This document shows positions 1 through 8,854 of a stretch of 29,172 nt of DNA, one piece after another (within the stretch, counting starts at the first letter, position 1; every line of letters starts with the position of its first letter). The translations under genes were made by a program, and so were the position numbers. The stretch is from IMG/VR virus record IMGVR_UViG_3300048044_000047, positions 1-29,172 of that record; one strand, 5' to 3'. Under the pieces are notes generated by a model that saw only the letters and a list, made by a program, of their open reading frames with translations, made no database searches and was not told the DNA's origin. This DNA comes from a virus.

Positions 1-2533
1 CGTTAAATGCATTAGTTCCTGTCCATGTATTACTGGAAGCCAAAAGTCCAGCAGCTGCTCCAGACGCATCATAACTTGCATCGCCATAAGCCTTAGTGAT
101 GAGCTGAGTTGAGGTCGTAGGCGTTACCGTACTGGTTGGCAAATTAACGTTATAACTGTTTGTCCCTGTCCAAGCGTTGGTACCAGATAGGCTGACACCT
201 GAACCCGCAACAGCATAAGTTGCATCACCATAAGCCTTAGTGATGAGCTGAGTGCTTGTTGTCGGAGTCTGGGTTGATGTCGGTAAGCTTGAGTTAAAGC
301 TGTTCGTTCCTGTAAACGCGTTTGTCCCTGCAACTGTTGCAAAAGTAGCTTGTGAAACAGATGAAACAGTTGAAATACCACCCGAAACAGTGCTTAACAA
401 AAGACCTGTAGACAAAGCACCTAGGTTAACTTCATTGGTTAGTGCGCCATTTGCTGTCGCAACTAAATACTGAGCGTTATTAGGTGCACCAGCAGAACCA
501 CTATTTGGACTCCAGAAAGCATTACCTGATGCATCCGATGTCCAAATATATCCAGCAACTGCCCCTGTTGGAGCTTTGAAGCCTGAATCAATAATCATAT
601 TCCCAACAAAGGTATTGACTCCACCCCAACTTTGAGTTGCTGCTAAAGAGCCATAAGTTGCATCGCCATAAGCCTTAGTGATTAACTGTGTTGATGTAGT
701 CGGAGTCACTGTTGATGTTGGTAAGCTTGAGTTAAAGCTGTTCGTTCCACTCCAAGCATTTGTTCCCGCAATCTGCCCGAAAGTAGATTCTGAAACAGAT
801 GAAACAGTTGAAATACCGCCCGAAACAGTGCTTAACAAAAGACCTGTAGACAAAGCACCTAGGTTAACTTCATTAGGAAGAGAGCCGTTCGCTGTTGCAA
901 CAAGATAAGAAGCGATTGTCGGTGCGCCACCACCACCACCACCTGCTGCCCAAGTTGCATTACCCGAACTATCGGATGTCCACACATACCCAGCGACTGC
1001 GCCTGTTGGAGCTTGGAAACCTGAGTTAAAGACAACATTGCCTGTAAACGTATTGGTTAAAGAGCCAAAAGTATTAGAGCCATTTATTGTCGCAGCCATA
1101 TTATTTACAGCATACGCAGGGATTGAGCCAGCTGTAATGTTCTCTCCAGACATATACACACCACCGCTAAATGTGTTTATGCCAGCCCAAGTGTTATTTG
1201 CTGAAGTTGTTGCAAAAGTAGATTCGGGGATCGTTGTGAGTGTTGAAGCTCCCCCTGAGACTGTGCTCAAAACAAGACCTGTAGACAGACCGCCTAAGTT
1301 TGTAGAGTTAGGAAGATCGGAAGCATTTTGTGTAACAACGAAATGATCATTTACAGATGGTCCACCGCCTCCGCTTCCATTTGAAGCAGCTGTTATACGT
1401 CCGAACGCATCCACTGTTAAGTTAGTATTGGTGTAACTTCCAGATGTGACAGCAGTATTAGGAAGAGCCACAGTTAAAGTACCTGATGATGTAATCGGAC
1501 TTCCTGTAACCGTTAAGTTTGAAGAAGTTAAGCCTACAGAGGTTACTGTGCCCGTTCCTGGAGCTGTTCCACTTGAGGCTGCCGTGATACGGCCAAATTG
1601 GTCTACGGTTATATCGGCTAAGGTATAGCTACCTGGGGTTACAGCTGTACTTGGTAATTCAACATCGATAGACCCTGACGAGGTAATCGGACTTCCTGTA
1701 ACATTGAGTGTTGAAGAATTTAAGCCTACAGATGTTACGCCACCACCTCCACCTGATGCAGGTTGCCATGTCCACGCACCACTTGTTGCGTTTGTACAAG
1801 TCGGTATATATCCTACAGTTGCTCCTGCGGGGAACTGAGGATTTGCTTGGAAGATATTAACACCGCTAAAGGTTTGATTCCCTGCTAGGTAAGCAAAAGT
1901 TGATGGATTCACCGTAGAAACTGTAGAAATTCCACCACTAACCGTACTTAAAAGGAGACCTGTTGAGAATGCTCCCAAGTTAACAGAATTAGGAAGATCT
2001 GAAGCGAACTGACTTACAAGGAAATAATCATTAGGATTAGCGCCACCGCCTCCACCACCACCTGTTGAACTGATGGTTAAATTAGTCTGTGACCCCGTAT
2101 CTACAGCAGTAAGAACAACATCAGACCCTGTAATAAAGTTGATTGTATCTCTTGCTGAACCTACAAGAGAACCATCGAGGGAAACACGTACTTTTTGTAC
2201 AGAAGTGTTATCTCCAACTTGTAATCCAATATCACCAGCACCATCACCATTTGTAACAAGAATAGATGAATTAGAACCGCGAATCATTCTTGTTGCAATT
2301 GTATTACCCGCACCAGCCGCTAAAATACCATTTCCGCTAGCAGCAGCAGCAACAAGGGATAGTAATGCGCCAGTTGGTCTAACTTCAATGCTTCCGCCTG
2401 GTCCTGATGGCACTAATAGCAAACCTAAGCTAGAATTTGTAATTAAGTTAGAACTCGCTGCCAGACCATACGATGGATCTGTGGCCACTGGTATTGTTGT
2501 GATAAGTGGCGAAGTATTGGAATCAAAAGACAT
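1..2533 (-). CDS. Tail-fibre-like repeat protein (partial, runs off left edge)
   Basis: An open frame of 844 codons starts at the ATG at 2531-2533, preceded by a GGAG ribosome-binding site, and stays open to the window edge, so the C-terminus is missing. The product is rich in Ser, Thr, Gly and Asn, with poly-Gly linkers and no signal peptide. Three module types recur: SNTWTGTNAFN-like segments, a block containing LITKAYGDATY (three copies, encoded near 83-110, 221-254 and 660-690), and a block containing GLLLSTVSGG (encoded near 360-405, 800-850, 1240-1290 and 1920-1960). Such modular beta-structured proteins are typical of phage tail fibres or appendages that contact the host, but no enzymatic or chaperone domain is visible here. 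It is the last gene seen in the leftward structural operon, next to an FN3-domain protein. A capsid fibre is an alternative. Confidence 0.75.
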   Translation of the reverse strand, partial: MSFDSNTSPLITTIPVATDPSYGLAASSNLITNSSLGLLLVPSGPGGSIEVRPTGALLSLVAAAASGNGILAAGAGNTIATRMIRGSNSSILVTNGDGAGDIGLQVGDNTSVQKVRVSLDGSLVGSARDTINFITGSDVVLTAVDTGSQTNLTISSTGGGGGGGANPNDYFLVSQFASDLPNSVNLGAFSTGLLLSTVSGGISTVSTVNPSTFAYLAGNQTFSGVNIFQANPQFPAGATVGYIPTCTNATSGAWTWQPASGGGGGVTSVGLNSSTLNVTGSPITSSGSIDVELPSTAVTPGSYTLADITVDQFGRITAASSGTAPGTGTVTSVGLTSSNLTVTGSPITSSGTLTVALPNTAVTSGSYTNTNLTVDAFGRITAASNGSGGGGPSVNDHFVVTQNASDLPNSTNLGGLSTGLVLSTVSGGASTLTTIPESTFATTSANNTWAGINTFSGGVYMSGENITAGSIPAYAVNNMAATINGSNTFGSLTNTFTGNVVFNSGFQAPTGAVAGYVWTSDSSGNATWAAGGGGGGAPTIASYLVATANGSLPNEVNLGALSTGLLLSTVSGGISTVSSVSESTFGQIAGTNAWSGTNSFNSSLPTSTVTPTTSTQLITKAYGDATYGSLAATQSWGGVNTFVGNMIIDSGFKAPTGAVAGYIWTSDASGNAFWSPNSGSAGAPNNAQYLVATANGALTNEVNLGALSTGLLLSTVSGGISTVSSVSQATFATVAGTNAFTGTNSFNSSLPTSTQTPTTSTQLITKAYGDATYAVAGSGVSLSGTNAWTGTNSYNVNLPTSTVTPTTSTQLITKAYGDASYDASGAAAGLLASSNTWTGTNAFN

Positions 2534-2542
2534 AATTATCTC

Positions 2543-3091
2543 CTACGATAAGGTTGTGACAGCAATTGGTGTTGATAACGCGCTTGTTCCCGTAACGTTG
2601 TTAGTGGATGCAACTTGAACAAGATAAGGAATGCCTCCAGCAAGACCCATAATTGTATACGGAGGTCCATCAAGGGGGACTGATGTGAATGCCGCGAATT
2701 GACTCGTGCATTGGACAATGTAGCTATTGACTGGGACAGGTGTATCAATAACCAAATCCCATGAAACAGTGATTGAATTTTCAGTAGTTGGAGCAGAAAC
2801 GACTAGCCCCGTTGGAATTGTTGGCAATTCTTGGCGTGAGAAAATCCTTGGATTACGAACAGGTACGGGGTCAGGCCTTAAGCGAGGGGGTACCAATTGA
2901 GGGTTTGGCTCGTCATAATCATCTTTATGAACCATCCAACCCGTCCAATATAAGCCCTGAGGTCCATACTGCATTTGCTTAACAAGTTGATCATGCATAA
3001 CAGGCAAGCCCGTTACATCATCACGCGCCCAGGCTCTGATATTATCCCAATCTGCTTCAGGTATTTGACTTCTGTATCTTCCAAGTGACAT
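2543..3091 (-). CDS. Virion protein with C-terminal fibronectin type III domain
   Basis: The 182-residue product begins MSLGRYRSQI. Residues about 1-85 form a Trp/Tyr/Pro-containing region that I do not recognise. Residues about 90-180 read as one fibronectin type III domain: a Pro-rich entry strand, the ITVSW strand, a central Y-x-V strand (SYIVQC), the IMGLAGGIPYLVQV segment and a final AVTTLS strand. FN3 domains are common on phage tail and capsid proteins, where they are thought to help binding to cell-surface carbohydrate. The gene lies 9 bp upstream of the fibre-like gene and 2 bp downstream of the adaptor-like gene, so it is co-transcribed with both. A tail accessory or fibre-attachment role is an inference. 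Confidence 0.75.
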   Translation of the reverse strand: MSLGRYRSQIPEADWDNIRAWARDDVTGLPVMHDQLVKQMQYGPQGLYWTGWMVHKDDYDEPNPQLVPPRLRPDPVPVRNPRIFSRQELPTIPTGLVVSAPTTENSITVSWDLVIDTPVPVNSYIVQCTSQFAAFTSVPLDGPPYTIMGLAGGIPYLVQVASTNNVTGTSALSTPIAVTTLS

Positions 3092-3093
3092 GA

Positions 3094-4164
3094 TTAATAC
3101 CTATTCCTAGAAATAGTCATTTGAGATGTCACGCGCTCCGTATCTTCACCTAAGGCTTGAGTAGATGCCGTTATAGATGCTTGTAAGAGTTGAGCGTAAA
3201 GATTAGGATCAGTAACGAATTTTTCGGCTAATCTAACGGCTAATGCTGCACAAACCGCATTTAAAAAACGACTTGTTACAGGAAGCGAGTTAAAGAAAGA
3301 ATCCATATCCTGAATAATTTGCGTATAGTTATAAATCAAAAACTGATATGAATTATTCGCAAAAGTATAAACATTTAAAGAAGGCGTTGCCGTTCTATCA
3401 AACCAATATTGCGTAGGGATTCCCGTTTGATTATTCGTATTAAATTGAAAGAATAAATCTCGACCACAAGGCTCCATAGGCTGGATTTGATAAGGAATTT
3501 GTAGCGATATCTGAGCAAGATCAAGAATCGCTCCGTTTGTTTCCCGAATCTGCCAATTTAAAGCCGTTATTGTATAAGGTAAAACATACCAAATAGGTAT
3601 CTCGGGGTAGTAAGTTGTGGGCGGTGTTAGTAAGATTGTTTGCCATTGAGGATCGTTTTCACCCTCTGTAATTGTTCCCGCAGCTGCCTGAATTTCTATT
3701 GTGTAGGTTTGAACGCTATTCGATAAAATTCCCACATATAAAATAGGTTGCCCTTGAGGGTAGATGTACCAAAAACTACCGTTTGCCGTTGCTAAAGTGC
3801 ATTGTCCCGGTGTGCTTTGGAACAAAGATGCCGGTGTACCCGCTGCAACAACTGTTGAATAAGCTGTACCGCCAAATATTGTATTAGATTTAGCAGCGTT
3901 AACCTCCAAAATATCGGATAATAAAGGGGCTGGAAGCGAATACTTTGATTGCCCTGAAATAAGGGGGACTAATCCAGTTTGCACGGTAAAAAGATTTAGA
4001 CCGTAATTTATCCATTCGGATAAGACGAAATTAAGGGATCTTAAGCCTGACTGGAAATCAATAGGGTTAATTTTTGAGTTGGCAATCCCGCAACGCTCGA
4101 AAGCATCCCTAACCACATAATCGGCATCGATATTAGCAAAATTGTACTGGTTAGATGTAGCCAT
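3094..4164 (-). CDS. Head-to-tail adaptor-like protein (P22 gp4 / T7 gp11-type)
   Basis: The 356-residue product has an N-terminal helical segment (residues about 12-60: ADYVVRDAFERCGI, then SGLRSLNFVLSEWINYGLNLF). This layout, with an 'EAFERCG' helix and a 'RSLN..L.EW...G.NLW' helix, is familiar from podovirus adaptor or tail-tubular A-like proteins that dock under the portal. A beta-rich middle follows (residues about 65-300), with several aromatic strands, then a helical C-terminus (FLNAVCAALAVRLAEKF) matching the final helices of that family. At 356 residues it is longer than the short P22 gp4, so the middle looks like an insertion. Position among structural genes supports the call. The assignment rests on remembered motif patterns rather than an alignment. 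Confidence 0.55.
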   Translation of the reverse strand: MATSNQYNFANIDADYVVRDAFERCGIANSKINPIDFQSGLRSLNFVLSEWINYGLNLFTVQTGLVPLISGQSKYSLPAPLLSDILEVNAAKSNTIFGGTAYSTVVAAGTPASLFQSTPGQCTLATANGSFWYIYPQGQPILYVGILSNSVQTYTIEIQAAAGTITEGENDPQWQTILLTPPTTYYPEIPIWYVLPYTITALNWQIRETNGAILDLAQISLQIPYQIQPMEPCGRDLFFQFNTNNQTGIPTQYWFDRTATPSLNVYTFANNSYQFLIYNYTQIIQDMDSFFNSLPVTSRFLNAVCAALAVRLAEKFVTDPNLYAQLLQASITASTQALGEDTERVTSQMTISRNRY

Positions 4165-4174
4165 TTAAACCTCA

Positions 4175-4441
4175 CTAACGTCTAACGTTTTCCGCAAAAT
4201 TAGCCATTTTTCTCATATGCGAATTTTTTGAATGCTCCGCTTTTTCTAAACGTGATTCAGGAATCTTTTTCCCTTGTGGAACTCCTAAGGCACGATGAAG
4301 TTCGCCACGGTGAATGTGTGCATCTTCAATCCAGTGATCATTTGAAACATTTTCCCCACCTTTATGTTGGTGACGATACTTGTTCTTATCAACGCAACCA
4401 TCGTCATCCATTTGGTCTTTAGATGCTCTTGAGTGCCCCAT
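4175..4441 (-). CDS. Small charged phage protein, unknown function
   Basis: The 88-residue product is rich in His, Lys and Asp. Its C-terminal half reads HRGELHRALGVPQGKKIP followed by a Lys/Ala/His/Ser segment. This 'G.LH..LGVP.G..IP...L..A.HSKN' pattern resembles small uncharacterised proteins found in many phage genomes, in my recollection, with no established role. The start codon shares one base with the stop of the upstream 250-residue gene (TAATG), indicating translational coupling. It lies between structural genes, so it may be a minor virion or assembly component. I cannot assign a function. Confidence 0.7.
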   Translation of the reverse strand: MGHSRASKDQMDDDGCVDKNKYRHQHKGGENVSNDHWIEDAHIHRGELHRALGVPQGKKIPESRLEKAEHSKNSHMRKMANFAENVRR

Positions 4442-5193
4442 TAGACCCTAGCCCCTTGTTGTGTGAATGTTACAGTCATGCCACCAGTCCCGCCAAGAAT
4501 CTGCGCACTTAAGACAGATAAAGGCATCTGGATAACGCTAAAAGAAGCCCAAGAATCAGGTCCTATAGGCAATGTTACGGGATAATTTGGGATATCTACC
4601 GAACTACTAACGAGTATGTTTTGATTATCAAGCGGAAAAGGAAACAAATTTTGTTCAAAGACAAAAGTAGTTCTAACTAACTGATAATTAACAAAATTAT
4701 TTACATTAAAGTTTGAATAAGTCGGAGTAAATTCAATTTCATTATCAATTACATTCGTAAAACTAACAGTATATGCGGATGTTTTATTCCACATATCCAT
4801 CATGACGGGATTTATATACCCCAGATTGCCAAGACCTATAGAAACTTCAACGTTATTTGCAGTGGTCATTATTGCAGAGTTTATAACGGCGTAATAATTT
4901 ACAGATGCAGTCATTTCCCCTGCTGGGATATCTATAGTTTCATCAAGTATGTTACCGAAGGAATCTGCGCCTACGATATCAAAAGTTGCAGCATCTACTA
5001 GACCATTATTAGTGATCGTAATCTGACGTGTGGTACCTACGGGCATATTCATTGAATATGTAACACCACCCGTAAAGATATTTTGAAAAGGAATAGGGTT
5101 AGAAAAAGTTAAGGGAATACCTTCTACTGCAATCTGTTCAGCTGCAATATATGTTGTATTAACAGGTTGCCAAATTACAGTAAAAGATTTCAT
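4441..5193 (-). CDS. Unknown structural-module protein
   Basis: The 250-residue product is beta-rich, with many Thr, Asn, Val and Ile residues and few charges. It has no signal peptide or membrane span. I see no recognisable motif. It may form two similar beta-sandwich halves: both begin with a 'V.F.....P....' pattern and end with a Val/Thr-rich strand. It lies between two structural genes, 8 bp downstream of the 338-residue gene and overlapping the next start by one base, so it is part of the leftward virion operon. A minor capsid, decoration or tail protein is plausible from position and composition only. Confidence 0.65.
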   Translation of the reverse strand: MKSFTVIWQPVNTTYIAAEQIAVEGIPLTFSNPIPFQNIFTGGVTYSMNMPVGTTRQITITNNGLVDAATFDIVGADSFGNILDETIDIPAGEMTASVNYYAVINSAIMTTANNVEVSIGLGNLGYINPVMMDMWNKTSAYTVSFTNVIDNEIEFTPTYSNFNVNNFVNYQLVRTTFVFEQNLFPFPLDNQNILVSSSVDIPNYPVTLPIGPDSWASFSVIQMPLSVLSAQILGGTGGMTVTFTQQGARV

Positions 5194-5201
5194 GCTAACC
5201 C

Positions 5202-6218
5202 CTATTGAGCTAAGAGTTTGACGTAATTATTCCAAAAAATAACATCTGGAGAATTAACGTTTGTTGAATATTGCACGCCAAATGAATCTTGTGGGACTTG
5301 ATAAGGATACACATAGTTAGGTGTATTGTTCGCAATTCCCGTAGCGTTTTTCGAAACACCATAAAAAGCTAATTCACTAGGATTTAGATTTTTTAAAAGT
5401 TGATTCGAATTGGCATCACTGGTTGGCACTCTATATGTAATCTCTAAAGAAGAAGGAAAAACACCGTTAGGCACCTCAAATGTTCCTCTGGCATCCTGTC
5501 CAGAACCTTGAGGACTGTGAGTAGGTACAGGAGGATTTGCACCATTTGTTTCACGCCATGCATTTCCTGTACTTATCCACTGTTCAATCTGAGCAGGCGT
5601 TAAAAGAAGTCCACTACTGTATGCAGATAGTATACAACCTGGATCTTGTAAGAAAAAAGGCAGCCCGATAAAAAGACTACTTTGTAATGTAACGGTTAAA
5701 ATGTTGGATGCAGCGGGAACGCTCCATTGTGCATTTGTAATGATTGAAAAACAAATAGAGTTTCCAACTGGCGTATTCTGAGCAGTTCCTGCTACCGCTA
5801 CATAAACCATTGTTAATGGCATAAAGTATTGGTCGTATCCGTTTACAGTTAGTGTAACGGGTTGGTTAGTGACTGCACCTCCGTTAGTTGTAAAAGTAAG
5901 CGCGAGAGATCGAGGGCAATCTAGTGCAAATACTGTCGCACCACCTGCTGGATATTGAACAATTGGATTTTGTGCAGCGAGTGTAAAGTTCCCTAATAAC
6001 TGTGCACCTACGTTCATAACTCCAGAAACATTATAATTTGCGAGTGGATTTACTCTGTAAGCACACATAACAGGCTGAGGAACACCAAAACCTCTATCTG
6101 TAACCAGCTTTGTTGTATCCCAAGAAAATCCGTTTGTTAGATAACTTGTATCTGTTCTAACAAATGGAATATTTGGATTTTGTGGGTTAAGAGGATTGAA
6201 TTGTGGATTTAAAGTCAT
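5202..6218 (-). CDS. Unknown structural-module protein
   Basis: The 338-residue product starts with an Asn/Pro/Gln-rich segment (MTLNPQFNPLNPQNPNIPF) and then becomes beta-rich with alternating hydrophobic and Thr/Val/Asn residues. I see no catalytic motif, coiled coil or membrane segment. It lies 13 bp downstream of the major capsid gene and just upstream of the 250-residue gene. That position and the composition suggest a virion protein, such as a minor capsid or tail component, but I do not recognise the family. Confidence 0.65.
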   Translation of the reverse strand: MTLNPQFNPLNPQNPNIPFVRTDTSYLTNGFSWDTTKLVTDRGFGVPQPVMCAYRVNPLANYNVSGVMNVGAQLLGNFTLAAQNPIVQYPAGGATVFALDCPRSLALTFTTNGGAVTNQPVTLTVNGYDQYFMPLTMVYVAVAGTAQNTPVGNSICFSIITNAQWSVPAASNILTVTLQSSLFIGLPFFLQDPGCILSAYSSGLLLTPAQIEQWISTGNAWRETNGANPPVPTHSPQGSGQDARGTFEVPNGVFPSSLEITYRVPTSDANSNQLLKNLNPSELAFYGVSKNATGIANNTPNYVYPYQVPQDSFGVQYSTNVNSPDVIFWNNYVKLLAQ

Positions 6219-6231
6219 ATTGACCCCCTAC

Positions 6232-7149
6232 TTAACCTTGTGAACCTAGAACAGAACGGAAGTTAATGCATCGGAATGCATAACGCTCAGAACCATATAC
6301 ACCGATGTTCTGGTTAGCTTGATCAACGCTGAGAGTAATTTGGAGTGTTTTGCGTTGATAGTTAACAAGACCGTCTTCAAAGTCAGTAAGAATAAACCAG
6401 TTACCTTGGTTAGCCATATAATGGCTTAGAACCCAACCATCAGATAAATATTGACCATACGTAATTGGGTTAACGGCGTTAGTTGTATTTTCTGGACGAT
6501 ATGTAGAACCAAATAGAGCTGTAGCAATAAACTGATTCTGTATACCAACCAAACAACGTTTTGCTTCAATCTTACGAGGTAAACCAGAATAATCATAAAA
6601 CTGCTGTGAAAGAGCAACTAAATCTTCTAATGAAGTTTCGTTCAACTCAGCAGGATTAATCATATTAGAAACAGTACCATTTGAAATCGGATGACTAAAC
6701 GAACACATTGGTTGTCCGTCACCGAGTACGTACTGTGGATTTGTGCTACTAAACGCATTGTCAAATAAAGCAATACCGTTATACTCGGAAAGAATATTCA
6801 AATTCTCACGAATACCTACGACACCTTTAGGGAATTCATCTTGGTACAAGTTATCGTCAATCGCTATACTTGTTACAGTAAATCCAACGCCCCAATTTTG
6901 GATACGAGTATTTGTAACATAGGCCTGATCTCCAACTGAAGCCATTGGCATCTGTGAGCCTTCATTGAAATAACCAGCACCATTTACTGTACCCATTTCA
7001 ATGTCAACTTCGGCTGCCTTTATAGATGGCATAATCTTAAATATACTTTTCCACTCATTTTGATAATAAGGATAGTATGAAGTGATACTACTAGCACCTG
7101 GGAGTAAAAGTTGTGCCCACTGTGCGGATGTTGTTACTGAGGAAGCCAT
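6232..7149 (-). CDS. Major capsid protein
   Basis: The 305-residue product has features of an HK97-fold major capsid protein of the type related to Mu gpT. Residues about 195-305 carry the diagnostic C-terminal half: an EAKRCLVGIQNQFIATALFG strand-helix, the ENTTNAVNP loop, a WVLSHYM strand, the NWFILTDFEDG segment and a terminal AFRCINFRSVLGSQG. The N-terminus contains an acidic strand (EVDIEMGTVNG) and an EGSQMPMASVG loop consistent with the E-loop region. It forms the icosahedral shell, probably around the scaffold encoded at 8855-10291. It is flanked by a capsid-associated gene upstream and a structural gene downstream, with short gaps. Its length is usual for this group. Confidence 0.82.
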   Translation of the reverse strand: MASSVTTSAQWAQLLLPGASSITSYYPYYQNEWKSIFKIMPSIKAAEVDIEMGTVNGAGYFNEGSQMPMASVGDQAYVTNTRIQNWGVGFTVTSIAIDDNLYQDEFPKGVVGIRENLNILSEYNGIALFDNAFSSTNPQYVLGDGQPMCSFSHPISNGTVSNMINPAELNETSLEDLVALSQQFYDYSGLPRKIEAKRCLVGIQNQFIATALFGSTYRPENTTNAVNPITYGQYLSDGWVLSHYMANQGNWFILTDFEDGLVNYQRKTLQITLSVDQANQNIGVYGSERYAFRCINFRSVLGSQG

Positions 7150-7163
7150 TTATTTAATCCTTT

Positions 7164-7850
7164 CTAATAGACGCTTGGAGTTGGTGCACCAAAGAAGTGC
7201 GTATTTATTCGAACCACAACGACAGGATAAGGATCGGCCCAGCTTTGATTTGGAAAAGCACTACTTTGTGATGCTAGACTTAAAACTTTACAATGACCTG
7301 CAAGAGTACCAGCCCCTAAAAAGGCACCTGATATTAGATACTGTTGAGATTGACCACTCGAACTATTGGCACCAAAAAGGCTAGCTGGTGTTTGAACACC
7401 TGAAGCTCCGCCATTCTGAACAAGGTTCAGGTTAGCTCCGACAGCAGAAAGACCATTGGGAAACGGTGAGTTTGCTTGAACCAAAAATGTAGAGTTTGGA
7501 AGAGCGTTAAGAATAACGTTAACAGGTCCGTTATTAAAAACAGGCGTACCACCAGCCCAATATTTTGTTGTTGTGTAAGTGCCCTGTTGATTGAGGTACC
7601 AAAACCCTTCAATCTTACCGACAATGTAATTGGCAACGTTCGGGTTAACATATGCAGCTGCTGCAACAGCAGCTGGAAGCGCGCTTAATCCAGCATCGCC
7701 TGCTACTTCTGAAAACGTGACAACGTCCTGAAGACCTAAGCTTTGTGCTTTTCCATTATTACTTAATTGATATGTTCTAAGAGTGAGTGCTTCTTTTCCA
7801 CCTTCATAGGTGTTATAAGAAAGCCCGAAGGGCGTGAATGTTTGAGACAT
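7164..7850 (-). CDS. Capsid-associated structural protein
   Basis: The product is 228 residues if it starts at the ATG at 7848-7850. An upstream in-frame ATG at 7860-7862 would give 232, but the ribosome-binding site GGTAGG lies between the two, so the inner start is favoured. The sequence has an N-terminal FGLSYNTYEGG segment, a YIVGKIEGFWYLNQQGTYTT block followed by KYWAGGT, a central STFLVQANS strand and a C-terminal VVVVRINTHFF strand. This order resembles an uncharacterised virion-protein family usually encoded next to the capsid gene in phages of this kind. It is the first gene of the capsid operon and follows a candidate promoter. A decoration or cement role is inferred from context. 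Confidence 0.72.
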   Translation of the reverse strand: MSQTFTPFGLSYNTYEGGKEALTLRTYQLSNNGKAQSLGLQDVVTFSEVAGDAGLSALPAAVAAAAYVNPNVANYIVGKIEGFWYLNQQGTYTTTKYWAGGTPVFNNGPVNVILNALPNSTFLVQANSPFPNGLSAVGANLNLVQNGGASGVQTPASLFGANSSSGQSQQYLISGAFLGAGTLAGHCKVLSLASQSSAFPNQSWADPYPVVVVRINTHFFGAPTPSVY

Positions 7851-7871
7851 ATTACCTACCATGATACAAAA

Positions 7872-7894
7872 ATTATAAATTTAATTTTTGGACA
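7872..7894 (-). promoter_or_regulatory. Candidate promoter of the capsid operon
   Basis: On the minus strand there is an exact TATAAT (7872-7877). TGTCCAAAAA begins exactly 17 nt upstream of it (7894), in place of a standard -35 box. The same TGTCC..AAAA-to-TATA spacing occurs at 11315-11337 and, more degenerately, at 15659-15681. It sits 22 bp before the capsid-associated gene. A promoter role is inferred. Confidence 0.45.
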
Positions 7895-7972
7895 TACGCT
7901 CAAAGCGCACTCGCCATGGAAGGCGGTCATTATCTACCGTCCTAGGTAGGTAAGCCTCTTTTTTATTTAAAT

Positions 7973-8000
7973 AAAAAAGGTATATATCGATATATATACC
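7973..8000 (-). terminator. Rho-independent terminator after the head-assembly block
   Basis: On the minus strand a 9-bp stem (GGTATATAT / ATATATACC, 4-nt loop; 7979-8000) is followed directly by six T (7973-7978). It lies 27 bp after the stop codon at 8028. A perfect 22-nt palindrome (7958-7979) overlaps its T-tract and could give activity on the other strand too. Confidence 0.7.
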
Positions 8001-8027
8001 CTTTCTAAAAAAAAATAAATACTTAAT

Positions 8028-8846
8028 TTACACCATGTGTTTATAACCTGGATTACCGATATAATTTCTATCTTGACCAGTCGTACTATTAAATCCAAAA
8101 TTTTCTTTACCAGGCATTCTTGTAAGAACTTCTTTAAAACGATTCTGAATATTACGTGTTTTAGATTTGATTGCTTCTTCTTCGGCATGAAGTTCATTAT
8201 CTAATTTACCTAGACCTAAACCACCACCTTCAACAATTCCAACTGAATCTCTAATTTCACCATTATAATCTAAGAATGCTAATTCAGGTGCTTCCTCAGC
8301 ACGAACCCATTCCCAACCATGGCACTCATGTCTTTTCATATTTTGTGTATCTGGCTTATCTCGAAGAGCCATACGAATCCATTTATAATAATAACCATCT
8401 TGCTTTACGCTTTCAGGAATATAAGTTTTACCAATAGAAACCGTATGCATTGCTCTTTTATAATACTCAATACGTTCGGCATGTGACCTAAATTGTAATT
8501 CACGTGAGTTATTAATTCGTGTTCTTGGTTGGAAATCCTTAGTCTTATTTACTAATTCTTCATTACCATATGGCATTGATGATTCGTGAATAGGATTAAA
8601 AGAATCACTTGTTGGAATATCCATATGATTAATTAATGGCACATTCATATCTTTACGAATTGTTCTTTGTAATTTAAAGGTTTCAGGTGCTTCCTCTGCT
8701 TCTTCTGAAAAATTATCTCCAAATTTATCTTTTAGTATTCTATTAACACTAGATTTACTAATTCCAATAATTTCGGAAATTCTTCTACAACTTAAACCAT
8801 CTTTACGTAATTCAAGTGCCATACGTTCTTTATCTAAATCGGCCAT
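8028..8846 (-). CDS. Head-module protein with N-terminal helix-turn-helix
   Basis: The 272-residue product starts with a compact helix-turn-helix (residues about 8-40), with ELRKDGLSCRRISEIIGISK then SSVNRILK, like the HTH of resolvases and transposase-associated regulators. A polar linker follows. The C-terminal half contains YYYKWIRMALRDKPDTQNMK and GWEWVRAEEAPELAF, then a Gly-rich GIVEGGGLGLGKL segment. This 'Y.W.R...R...D..N......GWE.V.AEE.PE' pattern recalls, from memory, uncharacterised phage proteins encoded between scaffold and capsid genes. It lies 8 bp downstream of the scaffold-like gene and ends at the terminator. It could be an assembly or minor head protein that also binds DNA, or a regulator embedded in the block. 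The function is unresolved. Confidence 0.65.
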   Translation of the reverse strand: MADLDKERMALELRKDGLSCRRISEIIGISKSSVNRILKDKFGDNFSEEAEEAPETFKLQRTIRKDMNVPLINHMDIPTSDSFNPIHESSMPYGNEELVNKTKDFQPRTRINNSRELQFRSHAERIEYYKRAMHTVSIGKTYIPESVKQDGYYYKWIRMALRDKPDTQNMKRHECHGWEWVRAEEAPELAFLDYNGEIRDSVGIVEGGGLGLGKLDNELHAEEEAIKSKTRNIQNRFKEVLTRMPGKENFGFNSTTGQDRNYIGNPGYKHMV

Positions 8847-8854
8847 AATGACAC

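Noticed and set aside
252-1628. Several plus-strand ORFs of 60-102 codons with repeated sequence
   Set aside because: They are antisense shadows of the repeated fibre modules, which makes them look like repeated proteins themselves.
2073-2618. Plus-strand ORF of 181 codons
   Set aside because: It is antisense to the tail-fibre-like gene; the minus frame has a ribosome-binding site, repeated modules and operon context, while this frame is Pro/Val-rich with no start signal.
7082-7384. Plus-strand ORF of 100 codons over the capsid gene start
   Set aside because: It overlaps two well-supported minus-strand structural genes in antisense and has no ribosome-binding site.
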